Assembly: GCF_006965485.1 (NCBI RefSeq)
Contig: NZ_CP041360.1
Span: 682,001-746,000 of the forward strand
Length of the DNA stretch: 64,000 bases
Source: Spirosoma sp. KCTC 42546
Lineage (GTDB): Bacteria > Bacteroidota > Bacteroidia > Cytophagales > Spirosomataceae
Direction: 5' to 3'
Below the pieces are notes generated by a model that was not told where the DNA came from, made no database searches, and saw nothing but the letters and a program-made list of their open reading frames with translations. Shown here piece after piece: positions 25,044-34,570 of this stretch. The position numbers and the translations under genes were made by a program. Numbering within the stretch: position 1 is the stretch's first letter; every line of letters starts with the position of its first letter.

Positions 25044-26744
25044 CTACGCTTCATCCGTCACACAGCCTTCGCTGGCTGATTTCACATTCCGAATGTATTT
25101 GCCCAATACACCTTTTGTGAAAGGAGGAGCAGGTTGTTTCCATTCGCTTTTACGCTGCGCCATCTCTTCATCTGAAATATGTAGCGTCAGTTCGCGGGTT
25201 GTTGCGTCAATGGTAATGCGGTCGCCGTTGTGCACCAGGGCAATCGGGCCACCGTCGAAGGCTTCGGGGGTAACGTGTCCGACTACAAAGCCGTGAGTAC
25301 CACCGGAGAAACGACCATCGGTGATTAACGCTACTTTGTCGCCCAGCCCTGCGCCCATGATAGCTGAGGTTGGTTTCAGCATTTCGCTCATACCGGGGCC
25401 ACCTTTAGGACCAGCATTGCGAATGACAATCACTTGCCCTGGCAGAATTTCACCTTTCTGAAGCGCGTCAATTACTTCGCCTTCATGTTCACACACTTTG
25501 GCAGTACCATCAAATTTCAGGCCTTCTTTTCCTGTAATTTTAGCGACACCGCCCGTTGGTGAAAGATTCCCGCGCATAATCTGAATGTGGCCGGTTGCTT
25601 TAATCGGCTGACTCAGCGGGAACACGATCTTCTGCGTTTCGAAATTTAGATCAGACGCTTCTTCCAGATTCTCAGCGACGGTTTTACCCGTTACGGTCAT
25701 ACAATCGCCATGAATAAATCCATTCTGATACAAGTATTTCGTTACGGCTGGAACGCCCCCAATAGCGAGCATATCCTCCATGTAATATTTGCCACTGGGC
25801 TTCAAATCGGCGAGTAGGGGAGTGCGGTCGCTTATTGCCTGGATTTCGTCGAGGGTAAGCTCGATGCCAGCGGCTCGCGCAATGGCCAGATAGTGCAATA
25901 CGGCATTGGTTGATCCACCGAGCACCATCACAATAGTCAGTGCATTTTCTAGCGATTTACGGGTAATGATGTCGGCTGGCGTGATGTTGCGTTCGAGCAA
26001 TATCCGCATAGCGGCTCCAATTTTCTTGCACTCTTCCTGCTTGCCTTCGTGCGTTGCTGGATAAGTGCTGCTAAAAGGTAGGCTCAATCCCATCGCTTCG
26101 ATGCTGCTGGCCATGGTGTTGGCTGTATACATGCCGCCACACGCCCCGGCACCAGGAATGGCGTTTTTAATTACGCCTTCGTAATCTTCGTCGGAGATGT
26201 TATTGGCGTATTTTTTGCCAAGCGCTTCAAAGGCCGAAACGATATCTAATTTCTGTCCTTTATAATGGCCTGAACGAATCGTACCGCCATACACCATAAT
26301 ACCAGGCCGATCTAAACGAGCCATGGCCATTACAGCACCGGGCATATTTTTGTCGCAGCCAACAACCGTTACAACGCCATCGTACCATTGGGCCGTCACA
26401 ACCGATTCAATGGAATCTGCAATCAGGTCACGGCTGGGTAGCGAATAGCGCATACCATCGTTGCCGTTCGTCATGCCATCGGATACACCGATGGTATTGA
26501 AAATCAAGCCTACCAGTCCATTTGCCTGAATTCCCTGTTTCACGTAGACAGAGAGCCCGTTCAGGTGCATGTTGCAGGTGTTTCCTTCATAGCCCGTGCT
26601 GGCAATGCCAATTTGGGGCTTCTGCATGTCGTCCTCACTCAGGCCCACTCCATAAAGCATTGCTTTGGCGGCTGGGTTACTAATTTCCTGGGTTAGGGTA
26701 CGACTAAAACGATTTAGTTCGGCAGTTGGCTGTTCGGCAATCAT
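25044..26744 (-). CDS. ilvD: Dihydroxy-acid dehydratase
   Basis: Iron-sulfur enzyme of about 566 residues that dehydrates dihydroxy acids to the 2-keto acids of valine and isoleucine. Cluster cysteines are visible in [26 protein letters not shown] and [15 protein letters not shown], with [17 protein letters not shown] near the end. I chose the ATG of [13 protein letters not shown]; an in-frame TTG three codons upstream is less likely. It is the first gene of the ilv run and is preceded by the palindromic element shared with leuA. Confidence 0.95.
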   Translation of the reverse strand: MIAEQPTAELNRFSRTLTQEISNPAAKAMLYGVGLSEDDMQKPQIGIASTGYEGNTCNMHLNGLSVYVKQGIQANGLVGLIFNTIGVSDGMTNGNDGMRYSLPSRDLIADSIESVVTAQWYDGVVTVVGCDKNMPGAVMAMARLDRPGIMVYGGTIRSGHYKGQKLDIVSAFEALGKKYANNISDEDYEGVIKNAIPGAGACGGMYTANTMASSIEAMGLSLPFSSTYPATHEGKQEECKKIGAAMRILLERNITPADIITRKSLENALTIVMVLGGSTNAVLHYLAIARAAGIELTLDEIQAISDRTPLLADLKPSGKYYMEDMLAIGGVPAVTKYLYQNGFIHGDCMTVTGKTVAENLEEASDLNFETQKIVFPLSQPIKATGHIQIMRGNLSPTGGVAKITGKEGLKFDGTAKVCEHEGEVIDALQKGEILPGQVIVIRNAGPKGGPGMSEMLKPTSAIMGAGLGDKVALITDGRFSGGTHGFVVGHVTPEAFDGGPIALVHNGDRITIDATTRELTLHISDEEMAQRKSEWKQPAPPFTKGVLGKYIRNVKSASEGCVTDEA

Positions 26745-26756
26745 AATTAACAATTA

Positions 26757-26791
26757 GCGAAATTTCGCTGATGGTGTAATAACGCTGTAAA
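26757..26791 (-). promoter_or_regulatory. Palindromic element in the ilvD leader, shared with leuA
   Basis: The block GCGAAATTTCGCTGAT, identical to 2593-2608, is followed by a second block GTGTAATAACGC resembling the one near leuA. It ends about 12 bases before the ilvD ATG, in the transcribed leader or at the start of transcription. Operator or RNA element is inferred. Confidence 0.5.
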
Positions 26792-26832
26792 TAAACTTCA
26801 TGTTTTTATGAAAGGCAAGAAAAATCGGATTA

Positions 26833-26865
26833 TTTGTTAGTTAAAATAGGTACTTATTACTTTTG
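26833..26865 (+). promoter_or_regulatory. Bacteroidota-type promoter of murQ
   Basis: A TTTG at 26833-26836 and TACTTTTG at 26858-26865 fit the -33 TTTG and -7 TAnnTTTG elements of the Bacteroidota housekeeping sigma factor, with a 21-base spacing. The -7 element ends only 4 bases before the murQ ATG, so the transcript would be nearly leaderless. Confidence 0.5.
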
Positions 26866-26869
26866 AGGT

Positions 26870-27679
26870 ATGACAACAGAAACAGCCTCGCACTACGACC
26901 ATCTAGAGCAAATGTCGGTTCACGACTTGCTGACTAATATTAATAAGGAAGACAAAACCGTACCACTTGCTGTTGAGAAGGCCATTCCGCAGATTGAAGC
27001 GCTGGTGACGGAAATTGTCAAACGCATGAAACAGGGTGGTCGACTCATTTATATTGGAGCCGGAACCAGCGGTCGGCTTGGCGTTGTCGATGCCTCCGAA
27101 TGCCCGCCAACCTATGGTGTACCCCATGATTTAGTCATTGGTCTGATGGCGGGTGGCGATGGCGCGATTCGCAAAGCGGTCGAGTTTGCCGAGGATGATG
27201 CCGAACAGGCCTGGAAAGATATTGCGCCTTATCAGCCAGATGAACACGATACCGTTATTGGTATTGCGGCTTCGGGTCGAACGCCTTATGTTATTGGTGG
27301 GTTGCAGGAAGCCCGCAAAGCTGGCCTGCTAACGGGGTGTATTGTTTGTAACGAAGGGTCGGCAGTGGCACAAGCTGCTGAATATCCCGTGGAAGTAGTT
27401 ACAGGGCCGGAATTTGTAACGGGCAGCACCCGTATGAAAGCCGGGACTGCGCAGAAACTGGCGCTGAATATGATTTCGACTTCCGTTATGATTCAGTTGG
27501 GCCGGGTGAGGGGTAATAAAATGGTCGATATGCAACTGACGAATATTAAGTTACAGGATCGGGCCGCCAAGATGGTGATGAGCGAGATAGGTGTTGGCCG
27601 GGAAGAAGCTGAAGCGCTATTGGCGAAATTTGGAAATGTTCGTGGAGCGATTGACGGATTTGCGCAGATGAAAAAGTAA
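26870..27679 (+). CDS. murQ: N-acetylmuramic acid 6-phosphate etherase
   Basis: Cleaves the lactyl ether of MurNAc-6-phosphate to give GlcNAc-6-phosphate and lactate during peptidoglycan recycling. The 269-residue protein shows the SIS sugar-isomerase fold with YIGAGTSGRLGVVDASECPPTYG (active-site glutamate), GIAASGRTPYVIGGLQ and the family signature TGSTRMKAGTAQKLALNMIST. It is divergent from ilvD and has its own promoter-like sequence directly before the start. Confidence 0.95.
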   Translation: MTTETASHYDHLEQMSVHDLLTNINKEDKTVPLAVEKAIPQIEALVTEIVKRMKQGGRLIYIGAGTSGRLGVVDASECPPTYGVPHDLVIGLMAGGDGAIRKAVEFAEDDAEQAWKDIAPYQPDEHDTVIGIAASGRTPYVIGGLQEARKAGLLTGCIVCNEGSAVAQAAEYPVEVVTGPEFVTGSTRMKAGTAQKLALNMISTSVMIQLGRVRGNKMVDMQLTNIKLQDRAAKMVMSEIGVGREEAEALLAKFGNVRGAIDGFAQMKK

Positions 27680-27757
27680 GTTCCTGGTGGAGTAACTTGC
27701 CAAGTTTGGGCTGAATATTGACTCTAGTATAGAATTCAAGTTAAGTAGATTAAGACG

Positions 27758-27850
27758 TTTTTTTGTCATTTCGACCGTAGGGAGAAATCTCAACGTCTCA
27801 TATTAGTCAAGTTTGAGATTTCTCCTGACGTCGAAATGACAGAAAAAAAA
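27758..27850. repeat. Hairpin repeat, family B with paired substitutions
   Basis: Left arm GTCATTTCGACCGTAGGGAG and right arm CTCCTGACGTCGAAATGAC form a long stem with T and A runs at the ends. Relative to the other family B copies both arms changed together (CCGAC to TCGAC, GTCGG to GTCGA), which keeps the pairs. It ends 4 bases before the next gene's ATG. Confidence 0.88.
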
Positions 27851-27854
27851 AATA

Positions 27855-28424
27855 ATGAACAAAGCGGTATTACTCATCGGTCGTAACCCAAACGTATTGG
27901 CCAACCTGGCGTCAGCTTTAACCGAGGAAGGCTTTTTGGTAAAGACAACTAGTCAGGTTGAACAGGCTAGCCAAAACTTCAATGCAACTGACTTTGATGT
28001 AATAGCCTTTGGGCGAGGAATTGATGCCGCAACGAATACAACGCTTAGAGCCAGTTTTCTACATCAGAATCCGGCGATTCTGTTTGTGGATGGTCTGGCC
28101 CCAGTCATTCCACTTTTAGTAAAGCAGATCAAGCTGGAATTAGCCAACAAGTCTGTTGCCCGACAGGTAATTACAAATTTTAGTTGTGAGCAGACTGATG
28201 ATACCTTACGCATTAATGTATCTACGGCAGTCGATTGCCAGCTAACGATTGACCTGTATCAGCTCGATGCTGTTCACCACACGCAGCAAAAAACAATCGT
28301 TTCGGAATTTGTGACTGAAGGGAGTCATATATTCTTACTTGACGACCTGCCCAATATGAAAACAACTATCAATTTCTTAGTGGCCGAGGTGCCTGATCTT
28401 GATTTAGCCGTCGTACCGATTTAA
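27855..28424 (+). CDS. Hypothetical protein with receiver-like N-terminal fold
   Basis: A 189-residue soluble protein. The first 90 residues (VLLIGRNPNVLANLASALTEEGFLVKTTS, then DFDVIAFGRGID and AILFVDGLAPVI) follow the strand-helix pattern of response-regulator receivers but lack a clear phosphorylation aspartate and lysine. The rest is beta-rich and has no match I recognise. Its stop overlaps the stop of the convergent AGE gene by 3 to 4 bases. Function unknown. Confidence 0.6.
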   Translation: MNKAVLLIGRNPNVLANLASALTEEGFLVKTTSQVEQASQNFNATDFDVIAFGRGIDAATNTTLRASFLHQNPAILFVDGLAPVIPLLVKQIKLELANKSVARQVITNFSCEQTDDTLRINVSTAVDCQLTIDLYQLDAVHHTQQKTIVSEFVTEGSHIFLLDDLPNMKTTINFLVAEVPDLDLAVVPI

Positions 28425-29659
28425 TGGAGAACACGGGTGCCTGTTTGTCGGGGTTGAATTGGCTCACATTTCGTTAATAGCTGCGCTGTTTCGGCCAAGC
28501 AACGGATAAGCGAAAAACACCCAACGGCAGAAAGCGACTTGGCCGATACCAAGGGTTGGCCATGCTGATCGACGGCTATATGCCAACCGCTGTGTTTCGC
28601 ATCAGGAAAATTATGGAAGCTGTAATCATGAATCCGTTTGAACCACTTTAAGCAATCAGGCTGGCGTGTATACACATAACATTTTACAAGAGTAGCCATT
28701 GCCTCAACCTGTACCCAAGCCCATTTCTGTCGTCCGTCCGGGAACAGAAGTGGTTGCTGTTTAACGTCGATATATTGATTTAATCCCCCCCCTGCAAGTT
28801 CATCCCACGCTTGTTCGCAAAGGCGTAAACACCAGCCTACAAGCTGCGTTGCCAGTTTTCGGTTCGTAATTGTACTGGAACCTGTTCTAGGCAAACCACT
28901 TTCCGCAGAAAAATCAAGAAGATAACTAGCAGTTTGGAAGGTCAGCCCAACATTGACCCGGCGACCTTCTGGGGTGTTAACGAATGCGCCTTCAGGTAAA
29001 ATAAACTCACGAAGTACATCCGTCCGGCGATCGACAAACTCGTTCAGTAATTCCTGGACAACCCCATCTAAAGCTTGTTTCCAGGTTTCTTCGCTCAAAA
29101 GTGGCTGCATCTCCAATACTGTTTTAAGTACGGCGATGGGTTCGCTTAAGTGTCGGATTTGTCGGAAGCCGCCAATAGTTTCGGCTTGTTCAGCCCTAAT
29201 TTCGTCGCGATGCTGAAGCAGGCCTGTAAAGGTTTGTTTAGCTAGCATGGCCCACTCATCATTGCCGGTGGCACGGTGGAGCTGAGCATAGGCCATAACC
29301 ACCGAACAGTCAGGAATGGCATCTGTTGAAGCGGCTACGGCTCGACCTCGCCGGTCGAGTTGGGCGTAGCAGGAAAGGGTATCTGTATGGGCAAACTGAC
29401 TTAAGAATGTAGCTCCATGTTGGGCGTGTTCCAGCCAGGTCGGCTGCCCATCAAGGGTATTATAAAGCCAGGCGAACGCCCATGTTTGCTGAGCCTGCTG
29501 CGTAATGCATTTATCTCCTTCAATTACCTCTCCCGTGGTTGATAGTAAATCGAAATACCCTCCACATTGCTCATCCCGGCCATGTTTGAGCCAGAACGGC
29601 ACAACCTGCCGAAGCAGTGCCTGTTGATAGGTAGCAGAGAGTTTAAGAAAATCAAGCAA
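28421..29659 (-). CDS. AGE family epimerase/isomerase
   Basis: A 412-residue alpha-barrel sugar epimerase of the N-acylglucosamine 2-epimerase family (also cellobiose 2-epimerase). Matching blocks are VVPFWLKHGRDEQCGGYFDLL at the start, TQQAQQTWAFAWLYN, HLSEPIAVLKTVLEM in the middle and QKWAWVQVEAM before the end. The precise sugar is not predictable. No ATG fits: the frame opens at a TTG (TTG CTT GAT), preceded two codons earlier by an in-frame stop, and a palindromic repeat begins right upstream. A role in amino-sugar recycling with neighbouring murQ is possible but inferred. Confidence 0.85.
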   Translation of the reverse strand: MLDFLKLSATYQQALLRQVVPFWLKHGRDEQCGGYFDLLSTTGEVIEGDKCITQQAQQTWAFAWLYNTLDGQPTWLEHAQHGATFLSQFAHTDTLSCYAQLDRRGRAVAASTDAIPDCSVVMAYAQLHRATGNDEWAMLAKQTFTGLLQHRDEIRAEQAETIGGFRQIRHLSEPIAVLKTVLEMQPLLSEETWKQALDGVVQELLNEFVDRRTDVLREFILPEGAFVNTPEGRRVNVGLTFQTASYLLDFSAESGLPRTGSSTITNRKLATQLVGWCLRLCEQAWDELAGGGLNQYIDVKQQPLLFPDGRQKWAWVQVEAMATLVKCYVYTRQPDCLKWFKRIHDYSFHNFPDAKHSGWHIAVDQHGQPLVSAKSLSAVGCFSLIRCLAETAQLLTKCEPIQPRQTGTRVLH

Positions 29660-29663
29660 AGGG

Positions 29664-29750
29664 ATTTACGAATTACGATGTACGGATTACGATGTACGAA
29701 TTACTTTCGCGTCGTGCCAAATCGTAATTCGTACATCGTGATCCGTAAAT
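29664..29750. repeat. Intergenic inverted repeat, family D (GATGTACG words)
   Basis: The left arm repeats TTACGAATTACGATGTACG-like words and the right arm (29721-29750) is the complement. It fills the gap between lon and the AGE gene: one end touches the lon stop codon and the other lies 4 bases from the AGE start codon. A relative lies at 42273-42352. Confidence 0.8.
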
Positions 29751-32239
29751 CAATACACTTTCTCTACTTCGCGGTGTTCTCGTTCTTCGGGCAATATGAA
29801 TTTCATGGGTTTGCCAACCTGACCAGGTAGCAAGGCAATGTTCAACACCTGATCTACTGTATCGGCATAGTGGAAAGTCAGGTCTTTGATATAGGACTGG
29901 TTGATTTCCTCAATGTCTTTCCGGTTTTTCGAGCAGAGAATAATTTCTTTAATACCTGCCCGATTAGCTGCCAGAATCTTTTCTTTGATGCCGCCTACGG
30001 GAAGTACCTTGCCCCGAAGCGTCACCTCGCCCGTCATAGCCAGGTACGGCTTCACTTTGCGTTGGGTGTAAATCGACGTCATGGAGGTCAGCATCGTGAT
30101 TCCTGCTGATGGCCCGTCTTTGGGTACGGCTCCGGCAGGAATATGGATGTGCAGATCGTAATGATTAAAGACTCGATAGTCGATACCCAGTTCATCGGCA
30201 TGGGCTTTCAGGTAGGAGAGAGCCGTAACGGCTGATTCCTTCATAACATCTCCCAATTGACCAGACAGGGTCAGAACCCCTTTTCCCCGGCTCAGGCTTG
30301 ATTCGATAAGCAGGATTTCGCCCCCAACCTGTGTCCAGGCTAAGCCCGTTACTATGCCAGCGATATCGTCATCGGCGTAGAGTTCCTTATCAAAAATCTC
30401 GGCACCGAGCATTTTAGAAATATCGGTCGCTTTAACCGTATGGTTATAGTCCTCCTCCATCGCAATGGATTTGGCTATTTTTCTGATGAGTGCGCCAATT
30501 TTCTGCTCCAGATTCCGTACACCTGACTCCCGAGTATAGCCTTCAATGATGCGAAGAATAGCTTTATCTTCAATCACTAAATCTTTAGGCTTCAGTCCGT
30601 GATCTTTCCGCTGTTTTGGAACTAGGTACTTTTTGGCAATCTGCACTTTTTCTTCAACCGTATAGCCTGCAATATCGATGATCTCCATCCGGTCGCGCAG
30701 GGCGGGGTGAATGGTATCAAGTGAGTTAGCCGTTGCAATGAACAATACCCGCGAGAGATCGAACTCGGTTTCGAGGTAATTGTCCATGAAGGTTGAGTTC
30801 TGCTCTGGATCCAGTACTTCGAGCAAAGCTGAAGATGGATCGCCCCGGAAATCAGAACTTACCTTATCGATCTCATCCAGAATAAAAACTGGATTGGCTG
30901 TCCCACATTTACGGATATTCTGGATAATCTTACCCGGCATAGCCCCGATGTACGTTTTACGGTGACCCCGAATTTCGGCTTCATCGTGAACGCCACCTAG
31001 TGCCATGCGGCTATATTTTCGGCCCAGGGCCTTTGCCACCGACTTACCCAATGAGGTTTTACCCACACCCGGAGGGCCGTAAAGGCACAGGATTGGGGCC
31101 TTCATATCGTTTTTAAGTTTCAGAACGGCTAAGTACTCAATGATCCGTTCTTTCACTTTTTCCAGGCCAAAGTGGTCACCATCCAGAATTTTCTGGGCGC
31201 GCTTCAGGTCGAAATTATCTTTGGTGAACTCGTTCCAGGGTAGATCAACCATCAGCTCGACGTAATTCATCGTCACCGGATATTCCGGCGCCATCGGGTT
31301 GATACGCTGCAACTTGTTAAGCTCTTTATCGAAATGACTCCGAACTTCGGTAGGCCATTTCTTTTTATCAGCTTTCATGCGCAGTTCATCAATCTCACGG
31401 TCGGGGTTGTCCATACCAAGCTCATCCTGCAGGACTTTCATCTGCTGACGCAGGTAGTAGTCGCGTTGCTGCTGGTCGAGATCTGACGAGGCTTTTGACT
31501 GAATTTCGCGTTTCAGTTCCAGCAATTGCACTTCACGAAGCATGTATTCGAGCAGTAAGCTTGCCTGCTGGCTTCCATCGGTCAATTCCAGAAGGCGCTG
31601 TTTATCAGCTACATCAGCATTGATGTTCGATGACAGGAAATGTAGCAAAAAGGTCGAACTTTCTATATTATCTAAAGCAATCCGGGCTTCCTGTGGAATT
31701 TCGGGGTTAAGACGGAGGATCTTATAAGCTGCATCTTTCAGCGATTGCAGCATTGCTTTTCCTTCTTTTTTATTAACGCTCGGGAAGGCGTCGTCAATCT
31801 GACGAACCTGCGCCGTTATAAACGGTTCTTCCTGAGTGATTTGCTGAATTTCAAAGCGCTTCTTTCCCTGAATAATAATGGTGATATTGCCATCAGGCAG
31901 GGTAATCATTTTAATAATATAGGCCACCGTTCCGAACCGGTACAGGTCATCGGCGGTGGGTTCGTCTTTCTGTTGATTAAGCTGTGCCGTTACACCAATA
32001 ATTCGGTTGCCTTTATAGGCTTTTTTTACCAGCCGAATCGACTTTGCCCGCCCTACCGTGACGGGAATTACCATACCTGGAAACAACACTGTATTGCGAA
32101 CCGGAAGAATGGGAAGGTTTGCCGGTAACTCATAGTCTTCATCTAACCCTTCAGGTGATCCGAGAGGCACAATTTCTAAATTATCCGAATCAAAATCGGC
32201 CAACAGTAAACGGGTCGCAAATTCTTTTTGTGAATTCAT
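29750..32239 (-). CDS. lon: ATP-dependent Lon protease
   Basis: Cytosolic AAA+ protease of about 829 residues. The order is an N-terminal substrate-binding domain ([17 protein letters not shown]), the AAA module with Walker [20 protein letters not shown] and Walker [13 protein letters not shown], then the protease domain with the catalytic serine in [10 protein letters not shown] and the lysine in [17 protein letters not shown] chose the ATG of [18 protein letters not shown]; a longer in-frame opening adds 32 residues with no family support. A palindromic operator-like site lies 8 bases upstream of this ATG. Confidence 0.95.
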   Translation of the reverse strand: MNSQKEFATRLLLADFDSDNLEIVPLGSPEGLDEDYELPANLPILPVRNTVLFPGMVIPVTVGRAKSIRLVKKAYKGNRIIGVTAQLNQQKDEPTADDLYRFGTVAYIIKMITLPDGNITIIIQGKKRFEIQQITQEEPFITAQVRQIDDAFPSVNKKEGKAMLQSLKDAAYKILRLNPEIPQEARIALDNIESSTFLLHFLSSNINADVADKQRLLELTDGSQQASLLLEYMLREVQLLELKREIQSKASSDLDQQQRDYYLRQQMKVLQDELGMDNPDREIDELRMKADKKKWPTEVRSHFDKELNKLQRINPMAPEYPVTMNYVELMVDLPWNEFTKDNFDLKRAQKILDGDHFGLEKVKERIIEYLAVLKLKNDMKAPILCLYGPPGVGKTSLGKSVAKALGRKYSRMALGGVHDEAEIRGHRKTYIGAMPGKIIQNIRKCGTANPVFILDEIDKVSSDFRGDPSSALLEVLDPEQNSTFMDNYLETEFDLSRVLFIATANSLDTIHPALRDRMEIIDIAGYTVEEKVQIAKKYLVPKQRKDHGLKPKDLVIEDKAILRIIEGYTRESGVRNLEQKIGALIRKIAKSIAMEEDYNHTVKATDISKMLGAEIFDKELYADDDIAGIVTGLAWTQVGGEILLIESSLSRGKGVLTLSGQLGDVMKESAVTALSYLKAHADELGIDYRVFNHYDLHIHIPAGAVPKDGPSAGITMLTSMTSIYTQRKVKPYLAMTGEVTLRGKVLPVGGIKEKILAANRAGIKEIILCSKNRKDIEEINQSYIKDLTFHYADTVDQVLNIALLPGQVGKPMKFILPEEREHREVEKVY

Positions 32240-32246
32240 ACATACA

Positions 32247-32261
32247 CTGCCAGTCTGGCAG
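32247..32261. promoter_or_regulatory. Operator-like palindrome upstream of lon
   Basis: CTGCCAGTCTGGCAG is an inverted repeat of six bases with a three-base centre, placed 8 to 22 bases before the lon ATG. Its compactness and position suit a repressor site for a stress regulon. No regulator can be named from this window. Confidence 0.4.
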
Positions 32262-32418
32262 CATTCAATATTGGGTTGGTTCCTAAACTGTAAGGAAAGG
32301 CAAGGGAAATGAGGTAGTTGCAAGCGTCGTGCCAATCGTATACTTATGACGAATTGACGGACTAATTGTTACTATTACAAAACTAACTATTTAGGAAGGT
32401 TAATGTCACAGAAATTTA

Positions 32419-33006
32419 TTAATCGAACGAAATGTCCTGAACAGGCTGATTTTTACGGAAAACGAACGTTTTTTTCTGTCCCTGATACTGCACATTAACC
32501 ATGTTTACCTGGTCGTCAAATAGCTCCATCAGCACGTTTTGCTTCAATAATCCACCTTTAAAAGGCTCTGTATAAGGCATTTCCAGGTAGAGCCAGTTTG
32601 CATCCGCTTCTACTTCGTGACCAACGTATTTGACCGGTTTCGTCTGCTTCTGTGGGGATACATACGAGAAATGGGCCTGTATGTATTTCTCGATTAGAGG
32701 ATCGTGTTTAGCGGGTGGGCCATCTAAATTAATTTTACTGTTTGATGCGGCTGAAAGTGCTTTCTCAAAATCATCGGTGAAGATCCGAACACTAATTTCG
32801 AAGACTCGATCTTTCGCATTGTACTGCATCTGGGTCACACTGGCATGAAATTCGTGCGCCGACCGACTGGCTGTCGAAATGATTATTAAAACGCAAAGGC
32901 GCAAAGAATACGCAAAGAACGCTATGGTTCTCTTCGCGTTCTTTGCGCTTGTCTTCGCGCCTTTGCGTTTTAACAAACTATTAAAAAACAGCCTTGAATA
33001 CATCAT
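32419..33006 (-). CDS. DUF6702 family protein, probably exported
   Basis: A 195-residue protein whose mature part (HEFHASVTQMQYNAKDRVFEISVRIFTDDFEKAL onward) matches the DUF6702 family of Bacteroidota, of unknown function. The N-terminus is a signal-peptide-like segment: a basic stretch KRKGAKTSAKNAKR, a hydrophobic stretch TIAFFAYSLRLCVLI, and a possible cleavage after SRSA. Nearly all of it is encoded by a palindromic repeat (32886-32972). The ATG overlaps the rseP stop by 26 bases, so the two are probably coupled. Another start may be used if the repeat displaced the original one. Confidence 0.75.
   Translation of the reverse strand: MMYSRLFFNSLLKRKGAKTSAKNAKRTIAFFAYSLRLCVLIIISTASRSAHEFHASVTQMQYNAKDRVFEISVRIFTDDFEKALSAASNSKINLDGPPAKHDPLIEKYIQAHFSYVSPQKQTKPVKYVGHEVEADANWLYLEMPYTEPFKGGLLKQNVLMELFDDQVNMVNVQYQGQKKTFVFRKNQPVQDISFD
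32886..32972. repeat. Inverted repeat, family F (ACGCAAAGGCGCAAAG), inside a coding region
   Basis: Two arms built from CGCAAAG words and their complement flank a short centre. It differs from the other repeats in lying within an open reading frame, where it encodes roughly residues 12-41 of the DUF6702 protein. Confidence 0.85.
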
Positions 33007-34297
33007 TGAAAATGGCGAAGGCCATTAAGCCAAGTAAAATAACCATACCCACTTTTTGGGCACCTTCCAGAAAGCGATCTGATGGCTTACGACCCGAAAT
33101 AATCTCATAACCCAAAATGGTTGCGTGGCCACCGTCGAGGGCTGGGATCGGTAGGGCGTTCATAAAGGCAAGCGCCATCGAGAGTAAGCCGGTAACCGTC
33201 CAGAAACGGTCCCAAACCCAAATGCCGCCGAATAGATTCTGAGCGATACCAATTGGGCCACTTAGGGCTTTAGAGGCCGATACCTCTCCCCGGAAAATTT
33301 TACCGAATCCTTTAATGTTATCGAACACCACCTGAAACGCCTTCGCTGTACCCACGCTTAGGGCTTCACCAAAGGTATAGTCCTGCTTGGTGAAGGGCAG
33401 CAGAAACTCAGGATAAAAACCAATCGTTCCCTCGGCCGTAGTCGTCATCTTGAGCGTATCGAGCTTGCCGTTCCGATTAATGCTAAGGGTTATGGGTTTG
33501 TTTTTAAGCGGTTTTACGATCTCTGTAAACTCGTGATAGAATTGGATGGGTTTGCCATTGATGCTGGTGATCACATCGCCTGCTTTCAGGCCTGCCTTGC
33601 CAGCGGGTTGACCCGGTACTAACTCGGCAACTTTGAAGGGTTCAATGGGTTCAATAAATTGCCCGGCGGCTTTTTTGTCGGCCAGCTTGTCCACAAAATT
33701 ATTGGGGATATAGATGTCCATCTGCTTCCCGTTTCGCTCAATGGTATAGGAGCTATTGTTGCCTAAAAACACATCTGAGCTACGGACTTCATTGAAGTCG
33801 GTAATTTCTTTTCCGTTGACTTTGAGAATCTTATCGCCGGTCTGTAAGCCAATACCTTTTGCCAGGTCGTAGGCTACAATACCGTATTTAGCGTCTTTGG
33901 CTGCCAGATAGGTATTCCCGTTTTTATAGGCTAGGATGACGAAAATCAGGATGCCTACAATAACGTTGACGATAATGCCGCCCAGCATGACGACCAGCCG
34001 CTGCCAGGCTGGCTTCGCTCTGAACTCATACGGTTGGGGCTCAGCATTGACGTGGGCTGTGTCGAGCGACTCGTCGATCATGCCCGAAATTTTTACAAAG
34101 CCACCCAGCGGAATAGCGCCGATACCATATTCGGTTTCACCCCGTTTAATACTCCAGACTTTAGGAGGAAAGCCAATAAAATACTGTTCTACGCGCATCC
34201 CAAAGGCCTTGGCAGCCAACAGGTGCCCCAATTCGTGTAATCCAACTAAAATTGACAGACCCAAAATGAGCTGCCCTGCCATTACTAAAATTTCCAT
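32981..34297 (-). CDS. rseP: RIP metalloprotease RseP (site-2 protease)
   Basis: Inner-membrane zinc protease that cuts anti-sigma factors and spent signal peptides within the membrane. The 438 residues show the HELGH zinc site at positions 21-25, PLGGFVKISGM, two PDZ-like regions in the middle (VAELVPGQPAGKAGLKAGDVITSINGKPI), and the second metal motif MNALPIPALDGGH near the end. It lies between the broken hicA and the DUF6702 gene. Confidence 0.95.
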   Translation of the reverse strand: MEILVMAGQLILGLSILVGLHELGHLLAAKAFGMRVEQYFIGFPPKVWSIKRGETEYGIGAIPLGGFVKISGMIDESLDTAHVNAEPQPYEFRAKPAWQRLVVMLGGIIVNVIVGILIFVILAYKNGNTYLAAKDAKYGIVAYDLAKGIGLQTGDKILKVNGKEITDFNEVRSSDVFLGNNSSYTIERNGKQMDIYIPNNFVDKLADKKAAGQFIEPIEPFKVAELVPGQPAGKAGLKAGDVITSINGKPIQFYHEFTEIVKPLKNKPITLSINRNGKLDTLKMTTTAEGTIGFYPEFLLPFTKQDYTFGEALSVGTAKAFQVVFDNIKGFGKIFRGEVSASKALSGPIGIAQNLFGGIWVWDRFWTVTGLLSMALAFMNALPIPALDGGHATILGYEIISGRKPSDRFLEGAQKVGMVILLGLMAFAIFNDVFKAVF

Positions 34298-34316
34298 TTG
34301 ATTTGTCTTGAGTTCA

Positions 34317-34565
34317 TTATTTGCGACTTAATAATCGCTCGATTACTAGTTGTTTATCAATGCCCAGATGCTCAGCCATATCGCTCACTATACTATTCAG
34401 CGTTCCAATTTTCAAGGGCTTATGCTGGGGAATACTAAGTGTATGTTCGCCGTTCTGCTGAGTTCTGATAATGATATGACTCCCTGTTTAATGATGAAAC
34501 TGATAGCCATAACGCTCCAGACGCTTAGCTAAATCAGTCCCATTAAGGTCACGCGGTAATTTCAT
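34317..34565 (-). pseudogene. HicA-type toxin gene with an in-frame stop
   Basis: Reading from the ATG at 34565 gives MKLPRDLNGTDLAKRL and then ERYGYQFHH, a TAA at codon 26 (34488-34490), then without frame change TGSHIIIRTQQNGEH and TLSIPQHKPLKIGTLNSI, ending at TAA at 34317. HicA proteins have a G-x-H site in this place, usually within R-Q-x-G-S-H or similar, so the stop probably replaces a glutamine codon (CAA to TAA). The toxin should be inactive unless the stop is read through. It lies 5 bases after hicB. Confidence 0.8.
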
Positions 34566-34570
34566 CCAAC

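Noticed and set aside
32240..32335. 32-residue N-terminal extension of Lon
   Set aside because: No Lon similarity and it would read through the operator-like palindrome; the ATG at 32239 fits better.
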